Below are positions 24,841 through 33,292 of a DNA stretch of 33,465 bases, one piece after another. Source of the stretch: an uncultured bacterium (GTDB lineage: Bacteria; Verrucomicrobiota; Kiritimatiellia; PWTM01). Location: assembly GCA_938005705.1 (NCBI GenBank), contig CALLML010000027.1:1-33465 (forward strand), given 5' to 3'. Below the pieces are notes generated by a model that did not search any database, was not told the DNA's origin, and saw only the letters and a program-made list of their open reading frames with translations. Position numbers and translations under genes: made by a program. The stretch's first letter is position 1. The number at the start of each line of letters is the position of its first letter.

Positions 24841-25859
24841 TGACACGACGAGAAGCGGTGTTGTGTGCACTCGGTCATAAAAGGGCGGATCGTTTACCCT
24901 ATCACATCGAGATGACAGCCGATCTTCACCATCGAGTGGCGGAGCGAGTGGGCGTGCGCCCGGAAGCGGTCGCGGATTGGCTCGGTAATTACTGCGCGAA
25001 GGTGGATATCGGCGAGGGAGGCGCGGCGGAGCCGGGAGGAATTTTCCGCGACGATTTCGGCGTGCGATGGGACCGCTCCGGGGCGGACCGGGATATCGGG
25101 ATCATTGTGGCGCCTGTCGTTCCCGCGCCGGATATGGCGCGCATTCAATTGCCCGCGCCGAACCCCACGGAGGCGCGAGCGCGCGCCGTAGCCGCGGCCA
25201 GGAAAGCGCGAGAGAGGGACGTCGCCCTCTTCGCCAAGATCGGCATGACATTGTTCGAACGGGCCTGGAGTTTGTGCGGTCTGGAGGTGTTTCTGGAGTA
25301 TCTCCTCACGGAGCCCGATTTTGTGGCGGAGTTGCTGCGCCGGATTTGTGACCATCGGCTGGCGCTCGTCAACGCCGTGCTGGATTTGCCGGTGGACGGT
25401 TTCTATTTCGGCGACGACTACGGGCAGCAAACGGGCGCATTGTTCAGTCTGCCGACCTTTCGTTCATTGATCCGACCGCAACTGGAGCGGCTATTCGCCC
25501 CCATACGCCGCGCGGGTAAACGAATCGTGCTGCACTCCTGCGGTAATGTGGAGCTCTTTCTCGATGATTTGATCGAGATCGGACTGGATGCCTATCAAAC
25601 CGTGCAGCCGGAGGCGTACGACTTTGAGCGGCTCAAAGGCCGTTACGGCGATCGTTTGACGTTCTGGGGCGGCATCAGCACGCAGACGACTCTGCCGTTC
25701 GGCTCGCCGGACGACGTGCGTGCCGCCGTGCGCCACGCTGTGGCGACACTCGGACGCGGCGGCGGCTTTATCGCCGGCCCGACCCATCGGATTACCTCGG
25801 ATACGCCCGTGGAAAACGTCTTCGCTCTCATTGAGGCGCTTCGGACGGCGGGCGGGTAA
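24837..25859 (+). CDS. uroporphyrinogen decarboxylase-family protein, probably a methyltransferase-type member
   Basis: The 340-residue TIM-barrel protein resembles the UroD/MtaA/CmuA superfamily. It starts with the family's TRREAVLCALGHKRADRLP. HSCGNV (His233 and Cys235) is the part that in MtaA/MtbA/CmuA methyltransferases binds zinc for methyl transfer to a thiol, and FWGGISTQTTLPFGSPDDV follows. The third ligand expected near residue 314 (the Cys region before the last helix) appears as GPTHRI, so zinc binding is not assured. The heme-pathway UroD has an N-terminal Arg-rich motif that is not seen here. It overlaps the thioesterase by 4 nt and converges on a homocysteine methyltransferase/MTHFR gene 77 bp away. 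A role in C1 or corrinoid methyl transfer is inference; no corrinoid protein is nearby. Confidence 0.85.
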   Translation: MMTRREAVLCALGHKRADRLPYHIEMTADLHHRVAERVGVRPEAVADWLGNYCAKVDIGEGGAAEPGGIFRDDFGVRWDRSGADRDIGIIVAPVVPAPDMARIQLPAPNPTEARARAVAAARKARERDVALFAKIGMTLFERAWSLCGLEVFLEYLLTEPDFVAELLRRICDHRLALVNAVLDLPVDGFYFGDDYGQQTGALFSLPTFRSLIRPQLERLFAPIRRAGKRIVLHSCGNVELFLDDLIEIGLDAYQTVQPEAYDFERLKGRYGDRLTFWGGISTQTTLPFGSPDDVRAAVRHAVATLGRGGGFIAGPTHRITSDTPVENVFALIEALRTAGG

Positions 25860-25936
25860 GGTCCGCCTGTCCTTCGTCGGTGTGGAGCTCCTTTTTGCCC
25901 CCCCACACTCGCGGTGTGAGCCTCGCGAAATTCGAC

Positions 25937-27784
25937 TTAGGCTCTAACCGCGCGGGCCGCCGCGCGCCAGCCGCAAAGGAGATCCGCTGCGGCATCGAGA
26001 CCGTCGCGGCCAAAAGGAGGGATCAGGTAGAGGCTTCCGCCGTCCGCGGCGATGCGCGCCACCAGCGTGGCGGCACGTTCCATGCCAAGCCGGCGCTGAT
26101 CAGCGGGGGCGGAGAACCGCCCCAGATCCTCGGCGAGGTCCGGAGGAACGACGATGCCGGGAATGCGCCCGCCGGCCAATACGGAGGCGCTGCGCGCGCT
26201 GGTCAACGGCAGCACGCCAAAAAACACCCGCACGGGCGTGTCCCCCAATGCGCTCTTCAAGCGCTCATAGGATTCCGTTGTGAACACGGGCTGGGTGAAT
26301 ACGAATTCCGCCCCCGCTTCGATCTTGGTTTTCAGCCATCGAAGTTGGCCGGGAATCGGCTGGCCCAAGGCGCATCCCGCGCAAAAATCCGGTGGATCGG
26401 CCACGCGTTCGCCGCTGACCAGACGCCCCTGGCGCAGATCACGGATGAGACGCAATAGCTCCACAGAACTGCGAACGTCGGTGACGCGATGCGCCCATGC
26501 GGCGAACGGTCCCATCGAAGGCGCATCGCCGGTCAGGGCCAGCAGACCACGCAGGCCAAGGTCACCCGCTCCCAGCAGCGTGGAATGGAGGCGTAGGAGA
26601 TTGGATTGGGTCGCCGTCAGATGCGGAAGCGTGGGGATGCCGATCTCCGATTGCAGTCGCGCGGCGGTGACTATCGCATCGCGTCCGACGGACGCGCCGG
26701 GGTTGTCCGGCACATCGAACAAATCGGCGCCGCTATCGGCCCAGCGGCGAGCATTGGAAACAATCTCGGCCAGGGGCCGGGCGCGATCCGCGCGAATCTC
26801 CACACTGGCGAGCGAATAGGGAGAACGGATCAACGCACGGACGGGATTCGTCGTTGCGGGAAAGGGTGCGCCCGCTTCCGCCGCGGGCCGGGCGACTGTG
26901 GGAGTGGCCGGTGGACGCGGCGCCAAAGGCCGGTTCCTGAGAGCGCTGGAAATTACGCGGATGTGATCGGGCGTTGTGCCGCAGCAGCCGCCGATCACAG
27001 CCGCGCCAAGCGCGGCCAACGCCTGAGCCGTCCGGAGAAAATCGGAGGGAGTATACTCATACCGCACGCGGCCGCGCTCGATCCGCGGTTGGCCGGCGTT
27101 CGGTGCCACGGTGAGCGGCAGGTTTGTGCGGGTGGCGAGAAACGCCATCAGCCGTACGGCCTCTTCGGGATGTAGACAGTTTACGCCAATGGCCGCGACA
27201 CGCGTCGACTCGGCTTCGGCCAATAGTTCCTCCGCGCGCGCTCGTATGACAGCCCCACTTCCCAGCCGGCCCATCTGAAAAACCACCGGCAGACCGGTGC
27301 CGCAGGCCGCGCGCAATGCCGCGCGCGCCTCGCGCAGACTCGAAAAGGTCTCCAGCAACAGGGCGTCGGCCTCGCGCAGCGCGGTGCATTGTTCCATGTA
27401 AATCTCTCGCAGCGCCGTGTCCGGGAAGTCTTCGAGACGCAATCCCAGCCCGAGCGGACCGACCGATGCCCAAACGGCGCATTCGTCTCCGGCGGCGCGG
27501 CGGGCGATCGCCACGCCCCGGCGATTGATTTCCTCGACGTTTTCGGTCACGCCCGCATCTTCCAGTGCGAGCCGGTTGGCGGCGAAGGTATTGGTCACGA
27601 GAATCTGCGCGCCGGCGGCGCGGTAGGCCTCGTGCAGTCGGCGCACAGCCTCCGGCTGGCGGAGGTTGAGCAGTTCCACAGGTTCGGATGCCGCGATTCC
27701 AGTCTCTCGCAGCGATGTTCCGATCGCGCCGCTGCCGATAAGCAGGCGATCCACAGGGAATGAAAGTTTTCTCTCGGATGACAT
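25937..27784 (-). CDS. bifunctional homocysteine S-methyltransferase / 5,10-methylenetetrahydrofolate reductase
   Basis: This two-domain cytoplasmic enzyme has 615 residues. Residues about 8-285 are a homocysteine methyltransferase of the BHMT/MetH N-terminal type, with the zinc ligands Cys203 (GVNC) and Cys267-Cys268 (GGCCGTTPDHI). Residues about 326-610 are a MetF-like TIM barrel: SVEIRADRARPLAEI, LPHLTATQSNLLRL, LLALTGDAP and the FVFTQPVF active-site region. The same fusion occurs in Bacillus YitJ-type proteins. It lets methyl-THF production be tied to methionine synthesis. ATG 27784 has GGGAGA at 7 nt; the longer open frame to 27922 enters the sulfatase gene. It lies 44 bp after the sulfatase on the same strand and may share its transcript. 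Confidence 0.95.
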   Translation of the reverse strand: MSSERKLSFPVDRLLIGSGAIGTSLRETGIAASEPVELLNLRQPEAVRRLHEAYRAAGAQILVTNTFAANRLALEDAGVTENVEEINRRGVAIARRAAGDECAVWASVGPLGLGLRLEDFPDTALREIYMEQCTALREADALLLETFSSLREARAALRAACGTGLPVVFQMGRLGSGAVIRARAEELLAEAESTRVAAIGVNCLHPEEAVRLMAFLATRTNLPLTVAPNAGQPRIERGRVRYEYTPSDFLRTAQALAALGAAVIGGCCGTTPDHIRVISSALRNRPLAPRPPATPTVARPAAEAGAPFPATTNPVRALIRSPYSLASVEIRADRARPLAEIVSNARRWADSGADLFDVPDNPGASVGRDAIVTAARLQSEIGIPTLPHLTATQSNLLRLHSTLLGAGDLGLRGLLALTGDAPSMGPFAAWAHRVTDVRSSVELLRLIRDLRQGRLVSGERVADPPDFCAGCALGQPIPGQLRWLKTKIEAGAEFVFTQPVFTTESYERLKSALGDTPVRVFFGVLPLTSARSASVLAGGRIPGIVVPPDLAEDLGRFSAPADQRRLGMERAATLVARIAADGGSLYLIPPFGRDGLDAAADLLCGWRAAARAVRA

Positions 27785-27828
27785 CGTCAAATCTCCCAAG
27801 CCATCAGCAATGGTCCCAATGCGCCTCC

Positions 27829-29223
27829 CTATTGGGGGGTGTCTGTTGGTGGAGGGCGGAAGTTCCGGTAACGGACCGTGCCGTCCGGTGTAAATTCGTG
27901 CGTGCGCGAATGACCCCACCACGCGATGAGTTCGCCGGCCGGGGAAAAATCGTCGCCGGCTTCCTTCAATTTTCGATCCAAGAAGGCCTCTAACTGTGTT
28001 AGCAGATCCTGGTACTCTGGGAGGCTAACCAGATTCCGGATCTGATACGGGTCCAGGATATTGTCGTAGAGTAGCCAGGGGCCGTCAAAGGTGCGAACGT
28101 ATGTGTGACGAGCGGTGCGCAGTCCACGGTATTCGCGCCCGCCCTTCGCACGGCTCCATTCGTCGAAGGGGGCGTAACAAGCGATCAGCGCCGCGCCGTC
28201 GCCGACGGGCCGACCTTCGCGGATGGCGGAAGTGTAATCGAGACCGTCGATTCCTTCGGGCGCCGCCAATCCGGCGAGGCCCAGCAGTGTGGGCAGGAGG
28301 TCCTGAGCATCGATGGGCGCGTCCACGACGCGCGCCCGGCGCGCGTCGCGCACGTCCCGCACCAGAAAGGGAACACGTAGGGATTCGTCCCACGGCTTCT
28401 GTTTCCGCTCCAGACCCTGGCTGCCGAGCATATCGCCATGATCACTGGTGAGAACGACAATCGTCTCATCCGCCTGACCAGAGGCCTCAAGCGCACGGAT
28501 GATTTCCCCCAGGCCTTCGTCCAGGGCGGCAATGTGAGCATAATAGCCGGCAAGATCGCGCCGCGCGCATTCGGCCCATGCCCGCGGCACGTTGGGCCGC
28601 AACTCGACCTCCTCGGCGTGAAAGCTCGCGCGGTAATGCTCAGGCGCTGCATGGTAGGGATTGTGGGGCGGCCCCCAGGACACCACGAGGAAGAAGGGAG
28701 GATCACGCTGCGTCCGCGCGCGCAGCCAGGCAGCCGCATGGCGCGCCTGCGCCAGCGCGTCGTAGCCCTCCCAACGGTGGAGCCGGTCGTCGTTACCCCA
28801 GTACCAGGAGTTAGTGTAATCGTGTGTGCACTCCAAAACCTCCCAAAAATCGAAACCACACCGGCGTTGCCGGGGAATGAATGCCCCGCGATCTGGCCCG
28901 TCCACGTGCCATTTCCCGATCCAGGCCGTGTCATAACCCGCGGCGCGAAAGATCTCGCCCAGCTTCGGCCCCGCGTAATTCAGCGCCAGGTCGTTGACGA
29001 AGACTCCGTGACGGTGCGGACGCAGACCCGTCAGCAGGCTGGCGCGATAGGGACTGCACACCGGGCAGCCGGCCACGGCCAGCGAGAAGTTCACCGATTC
29101 TGCGGCCAAGGCGTCCATATGGGGCGTGCGCCCCCGCAGGTTCGGATCGCCGTTGAAGGACGCGGCACATTGACGCCACTGGTCGGCGAAAACGAATACG
29201 ATGTTAGGCCGTCGAGAAGTCAT
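27829..29223 (-). CDS. type I sulfatase/phosphohydrolase of the alkaline phosphatase superfamily
   Basis: This 464-residue enzyme has the formylglycine signature CSPYRASLLTG: Cys56, with Pro58 and Arg60, as in C-x-P-x-R. The first metal ligand is in PNIVFVFADQWR (Asp14 region), GKWHVDG follows and the second metal site is SDHGDMLGSQG. It hydrolyses sulfate or related esters. No signal peptide is visible, so it appears cytoplasmic, unusual for polysaccharide sulfatases, many of which are exported. Such enzymes need a formylglycine-generating enzyme (anaerobic or aerobic), not in the window. Start: MTSRRPNIVF matches family starts; an in-frame ATG at 29235 adds four residues. Neither has a clear ribosome site. 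It is divergent from a TonB receptor gene. Confidence 0.94.
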   Translation of the reverse strand: MTSRRPNIVFVFADQWRQCAASFNGDPNLRGRTPHMDALAAESVNFSLAVAGCPVCSPYRASLLTGLRPHRHGVFVNDLALNYAGPKLGEIFRAAGYDTAWIGKWHVDGPDRGAFIPRQRRCGFDFWEVLECTHDYTNSWYWGNDDRLHRWEGYDALAQARHAAAWLRARTQRDPPFFLVVSWGPPHNPYHAAPEHYRASFHAEEVELRPNVPRAWAECARRDLAGYYAHIAALDEGLGEIIRALEASGQADETIVVLTSDHGDMLGSQGLERKQKPWDESLRVPFLVRDVRDARRARVVDAPIDAQDLLPTLLGLAGLAAPEGIDGLDYTSAIREGRPVGDGAALIACYAPFDEWSRAKGGREYRGLRTARHTYVRTFDGPWLLYDNILDPYQIRNLVSLPEYQDLLTQLEAFLDRKLKEAGDDFSPAGELIAWWGHSRTHEFTPDGTVRYRNFRPPPTDTPQ

Positions 29224-29269
29224 AATCACGATCATAATTCAAAGTGAATGGTGTGTCGTCCGTCCATTT

Positions 29270-29299
29270 TTGCCACTTATTTGGAAGAAGCGATAAATG
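29270..29299 (+). promoter_or_regulatory. weak promoter candidate for the TonB receptor
   Basis: TTGCCA (29270-29275), the same -35 as at 16460, is followed after 18 bp by TAAATG (29294-29299), a poor -10. It would give a short leader before the strong AAGGAG ribosome site (29311-29316) of the receptor gene. The -10 matches only three of six positions. Confidence 0.25.
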
Positions 29300-29322
29300 C
29301 ATTCTCAAAAAAGGAGACGATC

Positions 29323-31443
29323 ATGAGAGGTTCTTGGCTCAAATGGACTGTGGCTGCTGCATTGTGCGGTTTGGACCTGCCGCAAAAAGTGTCGGCGGAT
29401 GAAGCGTCGCCGCTCGTGCTGCCGGAGATCGTAGTGACGCCCATGCGCTCGCCCATGGCAATCGAGCGAGCGCCCTATGCGGCGGCACGCCTGGCGCTGC
29501 GCGAGCCGGGGGCGCCCGCCCTGGCGCGCCATCTCACCGACATCTCTGCTGAAATGCCTTCGGTCATGGCGCAGAAAACGGCGCAGGGTCAGGGGTCGCC
29601 GTTCTTGCGCGGTTTTACAGGGTTTCGAACTCTGCTGCTCGTGGATGGGATTCGCTTGAATAACAGCGTGTTTCGCGAAGGGCCCAATCAATATCTTTCG
29701 ACTGTGGATGTCGCCTCGATTGAACAAGTCGAAGTGGCGCTCGGCCCCGCCTCCGTGCTCTACGGCAGCGACGCCGTCGGCGGCGCCATCAATGCGCGAC
29801 CCATCCGGCCACCGACCGAAACAGACGGACAAGGGATGGGGGTGCGCCTCCTCTACCGTCACGCGACGGCTGAAGATTCCCGCGGCGGGCGTCTGGAATG
29901 GACGGGCCGAACGGCGAACGGCTGGGGATGGATCGGGGGTTTCTCGGCGCGACACTTCGGCGATCTGCGCGGCGGTCAGGATGTGGGACGTCAACCTCGA
30001 ACCGGTTACGACGAATGGGCGGCCGATCTGCGGACGGAATGGCAAACCAATGAAGACCACCGCCTGACGCTCGCGCATCAGTCCGTGCGGCAGGATGACG
30101 TGTGGCGCACACACCGCACCATCTATGGCCTGACCTGGAAAGGGCTCAAACATGGCGACGAAATCGAGCACGTATTCGACCAGGCTCGCGACCTCACCTG
30201 GATGCGGTGGGAACATGAATCAGGCGGCGGCGGAAACAGCCTTACTCTCTATCGCCACGCCCAATCCGAGGATCTGCGCCGCGTGGCCGCCGACGGCGCG
30301 CGTCGAGCTGAAGGCTTCGATGTCGTCGCCTGGGGCGTCAACGTTCAGACCCTGCGCGACTCGGATTTCGGCACCTGGACGATCGGCGCGGATTATCAGC
30401 TCGACCTCGTGAACTCCTACGGGCGCCGATACGATGCGGAGGGGCATCTCCGCAAGGTGGAAATTCAAGGGCCGGTGGCCGACGATGCCCGATATTGCCT
30501 CGCGGGACTCTATCTGCAGAATCGCCTGCCCCTCAAAAGACCGCGCGGTCTCGATGTGGTCTCCGGTGCGCGGTACACCTTTGCCCGCGCGGAAGCCGAC
30601 CGTGTCAAAAACCCTCTGGGCGGCGCGATGTCGCTCTCTGACGAATGGCACAACGTCGTCGGCTCGCTGCGCGCCATCCAGGTCTTCGGCGCAGAAGAAC
30701 AATCCGCCGTCTATGCCGGTATCTCCCAGGGCTTTCGCGCACCTAACCTTTCCGATCTGACCCGGTTCGATATCGCCCGCAGCAACGAACTGGAAATCCC
30801 CAGTCCTGGTCTCGATCCGGAACGATTCCTCTCCGCCGAGATCGGCGCGCGATTCGACGCGGCCCCATTGCGATTCGAAGCGGCCGCCTATCGCACATGG
30901 ATTGACGGTATGATCATTCGCGCACCGACCGGCCGTGAGTCCGGCGAGGGACTTGTCGAAGTCGTCAAGAAGAATGCCGGCCATGGATATATCCATGGTG
31001 TCGAAGGCCGGGCCACGCTGAACCTCACGAGGGAATGGAGCGGTTGGCTGCGCACGGCCTGGATGGACGGAGAGGTGGAAGGCTATCCCGACTCCACAAT
31101 TCAAAAACGACGCGAACCCGTGAGCCGACTGTTGCCAACAACCCTCCGTCTGGGCTTGAAATGGCAGCGCGCGGACGCTCGTTATTGGGGCGAAATTGCC
31201 GGCGAGGCAGCAGAAAAAGCCGACCGTCTCTCAACATCGGATCGGCGGGACACTCAGCGAATCCCGCCAGGGGGCACGCCGGCTTACGCCGTGCTGCACC
31301 TGCGTGGTGGGGCCCGCCTGAGCGAGTCGCTGCGCCTGACCGCGGCGCTCGAAAATGTCCTCGACGCCGACTATCGGATTCACGGTTCCGGCTTCAACGA
31401 ACCGGGCCGTAACCTCGTGGTGGCGTTGGAAGGGAAATTCTGA
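29323..31443 (+). CDS. TonB-dependent outer-membrane receptor
   Basis: This 706-residue receptor has a signal peptide (about residues 1-25, ending in KVSADEA), then LPEIVVTP, which fits a TonB box. The plug domain (about 40-160) has the family blocks SPFLRGFTGFRTLLLVDGIRLNN, GPNQYLSTVDV and IEQVEVALGPASVLYGSDAVGGAIN. The C-terminal barrel of about 540 residues ends with YRIHGSGFNEPGRN and a last Phe. The plug resembles the heme/hemoglobin-type or general siderophore-like receptors; the substrate cannot be told. AAGGAG lies 6 nt before ATG 29323. It is divergent from a sulfatase, but no TonB/ExbBD genes are in the window. The next gene, convergent, is the transglutaminase-like exported protein. 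Confidence 0.95.
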   Translation: MRGSWLKWTVAAALCGLDLPQKVSADEASPLVLPEIVVTPMRSPMAIERAPYAAARLALREPGAPALARHLTDISAEMPSVMAQKTAQGQGSPFLRGFTGFRTLLLVDGIRLNNSVFREGPNQYLSTVDVASIEQVEVALGPASVLYGSDAVGGAINARPIRPPTETDGQGMGVRLLYRHATAEDSRGGRLEWTGRTANGWGWIGGFSARHFGDLRGGQDVGRQPRTGYDEWAADLRTEWQTNEDHRLTLAHQSVRQDDVWRTHRTIYGLTWKGLKHGDEIEHVFDQARDLTWMRWEHESGGGGNSLTLYRHAQSEDLRRVAADGARRAEGFDVVAWGVNVQTLRDSDFGTWTIGADYQLDLVNSYGRRYDAEGHLRKVEIQGPVADDARYCLAGLYLQNRLPLKRPRGLDVVSGARYTFARAEADRVKNPLGGAMSLSDEWHNVVGSLRAIQVFGAEEQSAVYAGISQGFRAPNLSDLTRFDIARSNELEIPSPGLDPERFLSAEIGARFDAAPLRFEAAAYRTWIDGMIIRAPTGRESGEGLVEVVKKNAGHGYIHGVEGRATLNLTREWSGWLRTAWMDGEVEGYPDSTIQKRREPVSRLLPTTLRLGLKWQRADARYWGEIAGEAAEKADRLSTSDRRDTQRIPPGGTPAYAVLHLRGGARLSESLRLTAALENVLDADYRIHGSGFNEPGRNLVVALEGKF

Positions 31444-31466
31444 CGGTCCCCAGCGCGGAAAATGCT

Positions 31467-33266
31467 TTATTGATGAGGGGAATCGGGCCGCAGGTGAGGC
31501 ATCACCCTCCGCAAAAGGCGGCCGGTTGAGACGATTTCGATCTCCTCCACCACGTGGGCGCCGAAACTGACGGCGGCGGTTTCCACCGTCAGGACGTTAG
31601 GATATCCGCCTGGAAAAGGCCGGGCCTTTTCATCTCCCAGGGGATCATACACCCAGACGCCGCCCGTCTCGCGCAGTCCCACGAGCGAGTGGCCGAGGTC
31701 CTCTTTCCAATACCGAACCGGCACGATGCCCGTCACCCCTGCCGCTGCCGCGATGGCCCCGTGGATGTGGCAGCCCGCCAGACAGTCCACGAGGTTGTTC
31801 TCAATCGCGTCGCGAAGAGAACTGACAGGCTTGTCATGGTTGTATCCCGCCGCACGATAAAAATCATGGGTTTGGCGTCGCGCTTCCAGAAAGCGGGCGG
31901 TCCGATCCCTCGCGCGGCAGACGGAAGCCCATTCGAAAATGCGGGGAAGATAGGCGTTGTCGGCCCGCAGGGCCGATCCCATCGCGCCCGGCGTCGAATG
32001 AAAAATCTCCATCAAGCCGATCGCGCCCGGCCGTTGCTCGATTTCAAGCCATCGGACGATGCGTTGCGCGAGGCCGGGTTCAACGGCGAGTACGGCGGCC
32101 TGATATAGAAATAGATCCGCGTAGGCCGGCCCGTAGGATCGCTCCAGCAATTGTCGAATCGCGGTGGCAAATCGCGGGCGAGCCGGTTCGGGGAGTCGCC
32201 CGTGCAAACGGTCCAGCGCCGCGCGCGCGGTGAGCGAGAGACGCTGGCGTGCGGCGTCCGGAATGGGCGTTGGCGTTTGGCCTCCCTCCAACAGCGCCAA
32301 CTCACGCTGGAGGTATTCCAGCTCAGCGACGATCGGCAAATACTCCGCCCGGCGCAGCCGCTCGACCTCGGCGAATTGGCGCTGATGCTGCAAAGGCGCG
32401 ATACGGCGATCCGCGTTCGTCTCCGCCGCCCGCAACTCGGCCACGCGGCGGCTTAACGCTTCCCGCGTTTTCGGGTCGGCGAGGGGAGGCGCCGCACCCA
32501 CGCCGGCGGGACCGGAGGAGAGGAGGGCGAGCCAGCGCACCCGTTCGGCCTCGCTGAGAAACAACACATCCTCGACACGGCTTTGGAGATAGGCCGCCTC
32601 ATGGATTCGGGCCGCGATGTCATAGCATAGCGATCGCGGCGCCATGCCGGGTTCGCGCGTCCACGCTTCCGTTTCGCGGAGCCATCGCACGTTCAATTCG
32701 AGCCAACGATCGAGATCGGCGAGGTGTTCCAGGCGGCCTGCCAATTCCGCCAGGGCGCCGGCCGCGAGCGCGGGTTGGTTCGCCAGCGTTGCGGAGGCGA
32801 ACGCCGTCAGCAGCTCCGGCTCGGTGGCGAATTGAACCGGGTCCACCGTCGGCGGATGGGCGGTGGCGTCCGGAGGAAGCCGAGTGACGCGTTCGGCGAG
32901 GCGACGCACCTTTTCGGCGACCTGTTCGGTTTGTTGGCGCAGCGTTGCGACGCGGGGGCGCAGCTCATCGGCGAAATCCGCGAGATCGGCCAGTTTCGCC
33001 GCGTCGCGCCGGAACTGAAGATCAAGGCCCACGACAAAATGGGCTGTAAGATCGCCGCCCACCGTGAAAGGCGCTCCGATATGCCAGAGCGTCGCCGGCA
33101 TCTTCAGCGCCTGTTCCGATGTTTTCGATCCCATAAACAGCTTGCGGTGGCCGGCGACGACCTCCGCCGTTTGAGCACCTATCACGCGCATTTCGTCGGC
33201 GACGTCCTGCCCCCACGCGAGCATGACATACAGTAGCGCCGCCACAGTGTATCCGATTCTTTTCAT
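31467..33266 (-). CDS. exported protein with coiled-coil region and transglutaminase-like C-terminal domain
   Basis: This 599-residue protein has a probable signal peptide (MKRIGYTVAALLYVMLAWGQ). After a short strand-rich part (about residues 40-75) come long helical, charged segments (about 75-430, with many Leu, Glu, Arg and Ala), including coiled-coil-like stretches. The C-terminal 110 residues carry NLVDCLAGCHIHGAIAAAAG (Cys495/Cys499), GHSLVGL (His526) and VWVYDPLGD (Asp541), the Cys-His-Asp order and spacing of transglutaminase-core cysteine proteases. The function is unknown; a protease or transacylase role is inference. ATG 33266 has AGGAGAAGGG upstream; a longer frame reaches 33323 inside the insertion-sequence end. 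The native upstream DNA is cut off by the ISL3-type element 26 bp away. Convergent with the TonB gene, with 23 bp between stops. Confidence 0.72.
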   Translation of the reverse strand: MKRIGYTVAALLYVMLAWGQDVADEMRVIGAQTAEVVAGHRKLFMGSKTSEQALKMPATLWHIGAPFTVGGDLTAHFVVGLDLQFRRDAAKLADLADFADELRPRVATLRQQTEQVAEKVRRLAERVTRLPPDATAHPPTVDPVQFATEPELLTAFASATLANQPALAAGALAELAGRLEHLADLDRWLELNVRWLRETEAWTREPGMAPRSLCYDIAARIHEAAYLQSRVEDVLFLSEAERVRWLALLSSGPAGVGAAPPLADPKTREALSRRVAELRAAETNADRRIAPLQHQRQFAEVERLRRAEYLPIVAELEYLQRELALLEGGQTPTPIPDAARQRLSLTARAALDRLHGRLPEPARPRFATAIRQLLERSYGPAYADLFLYQAAVLAVEPGLAQRIVRWLEIEQRPGAIGLMEIFHSTPGAMGSALRADNAYLPRIFEWASVCRARDRTARFLEARRQTHDFYRAAGYNHDKPVSSLRDAIENNLVDCLAGCHIHGAIAAAAGVTGIVPVRYWKEDLGHSLVGLRETGGVWVYDPLGDEKARPFPGGYPNVLTVETAAVSFGAHVVEEIEIVSTGRLLRRVMPHLRPDSPHQ

Positions 33267-33292
33267 AGTCGTCTTCCCTTCTCCTGAAAGAT

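Noticed and set aside
25861..25936. CACAC/GTGTG hairpin between the UroD-family and MTHFR genes
   Set aside because: Only 5 bp and not followed by a T-run on either strand.
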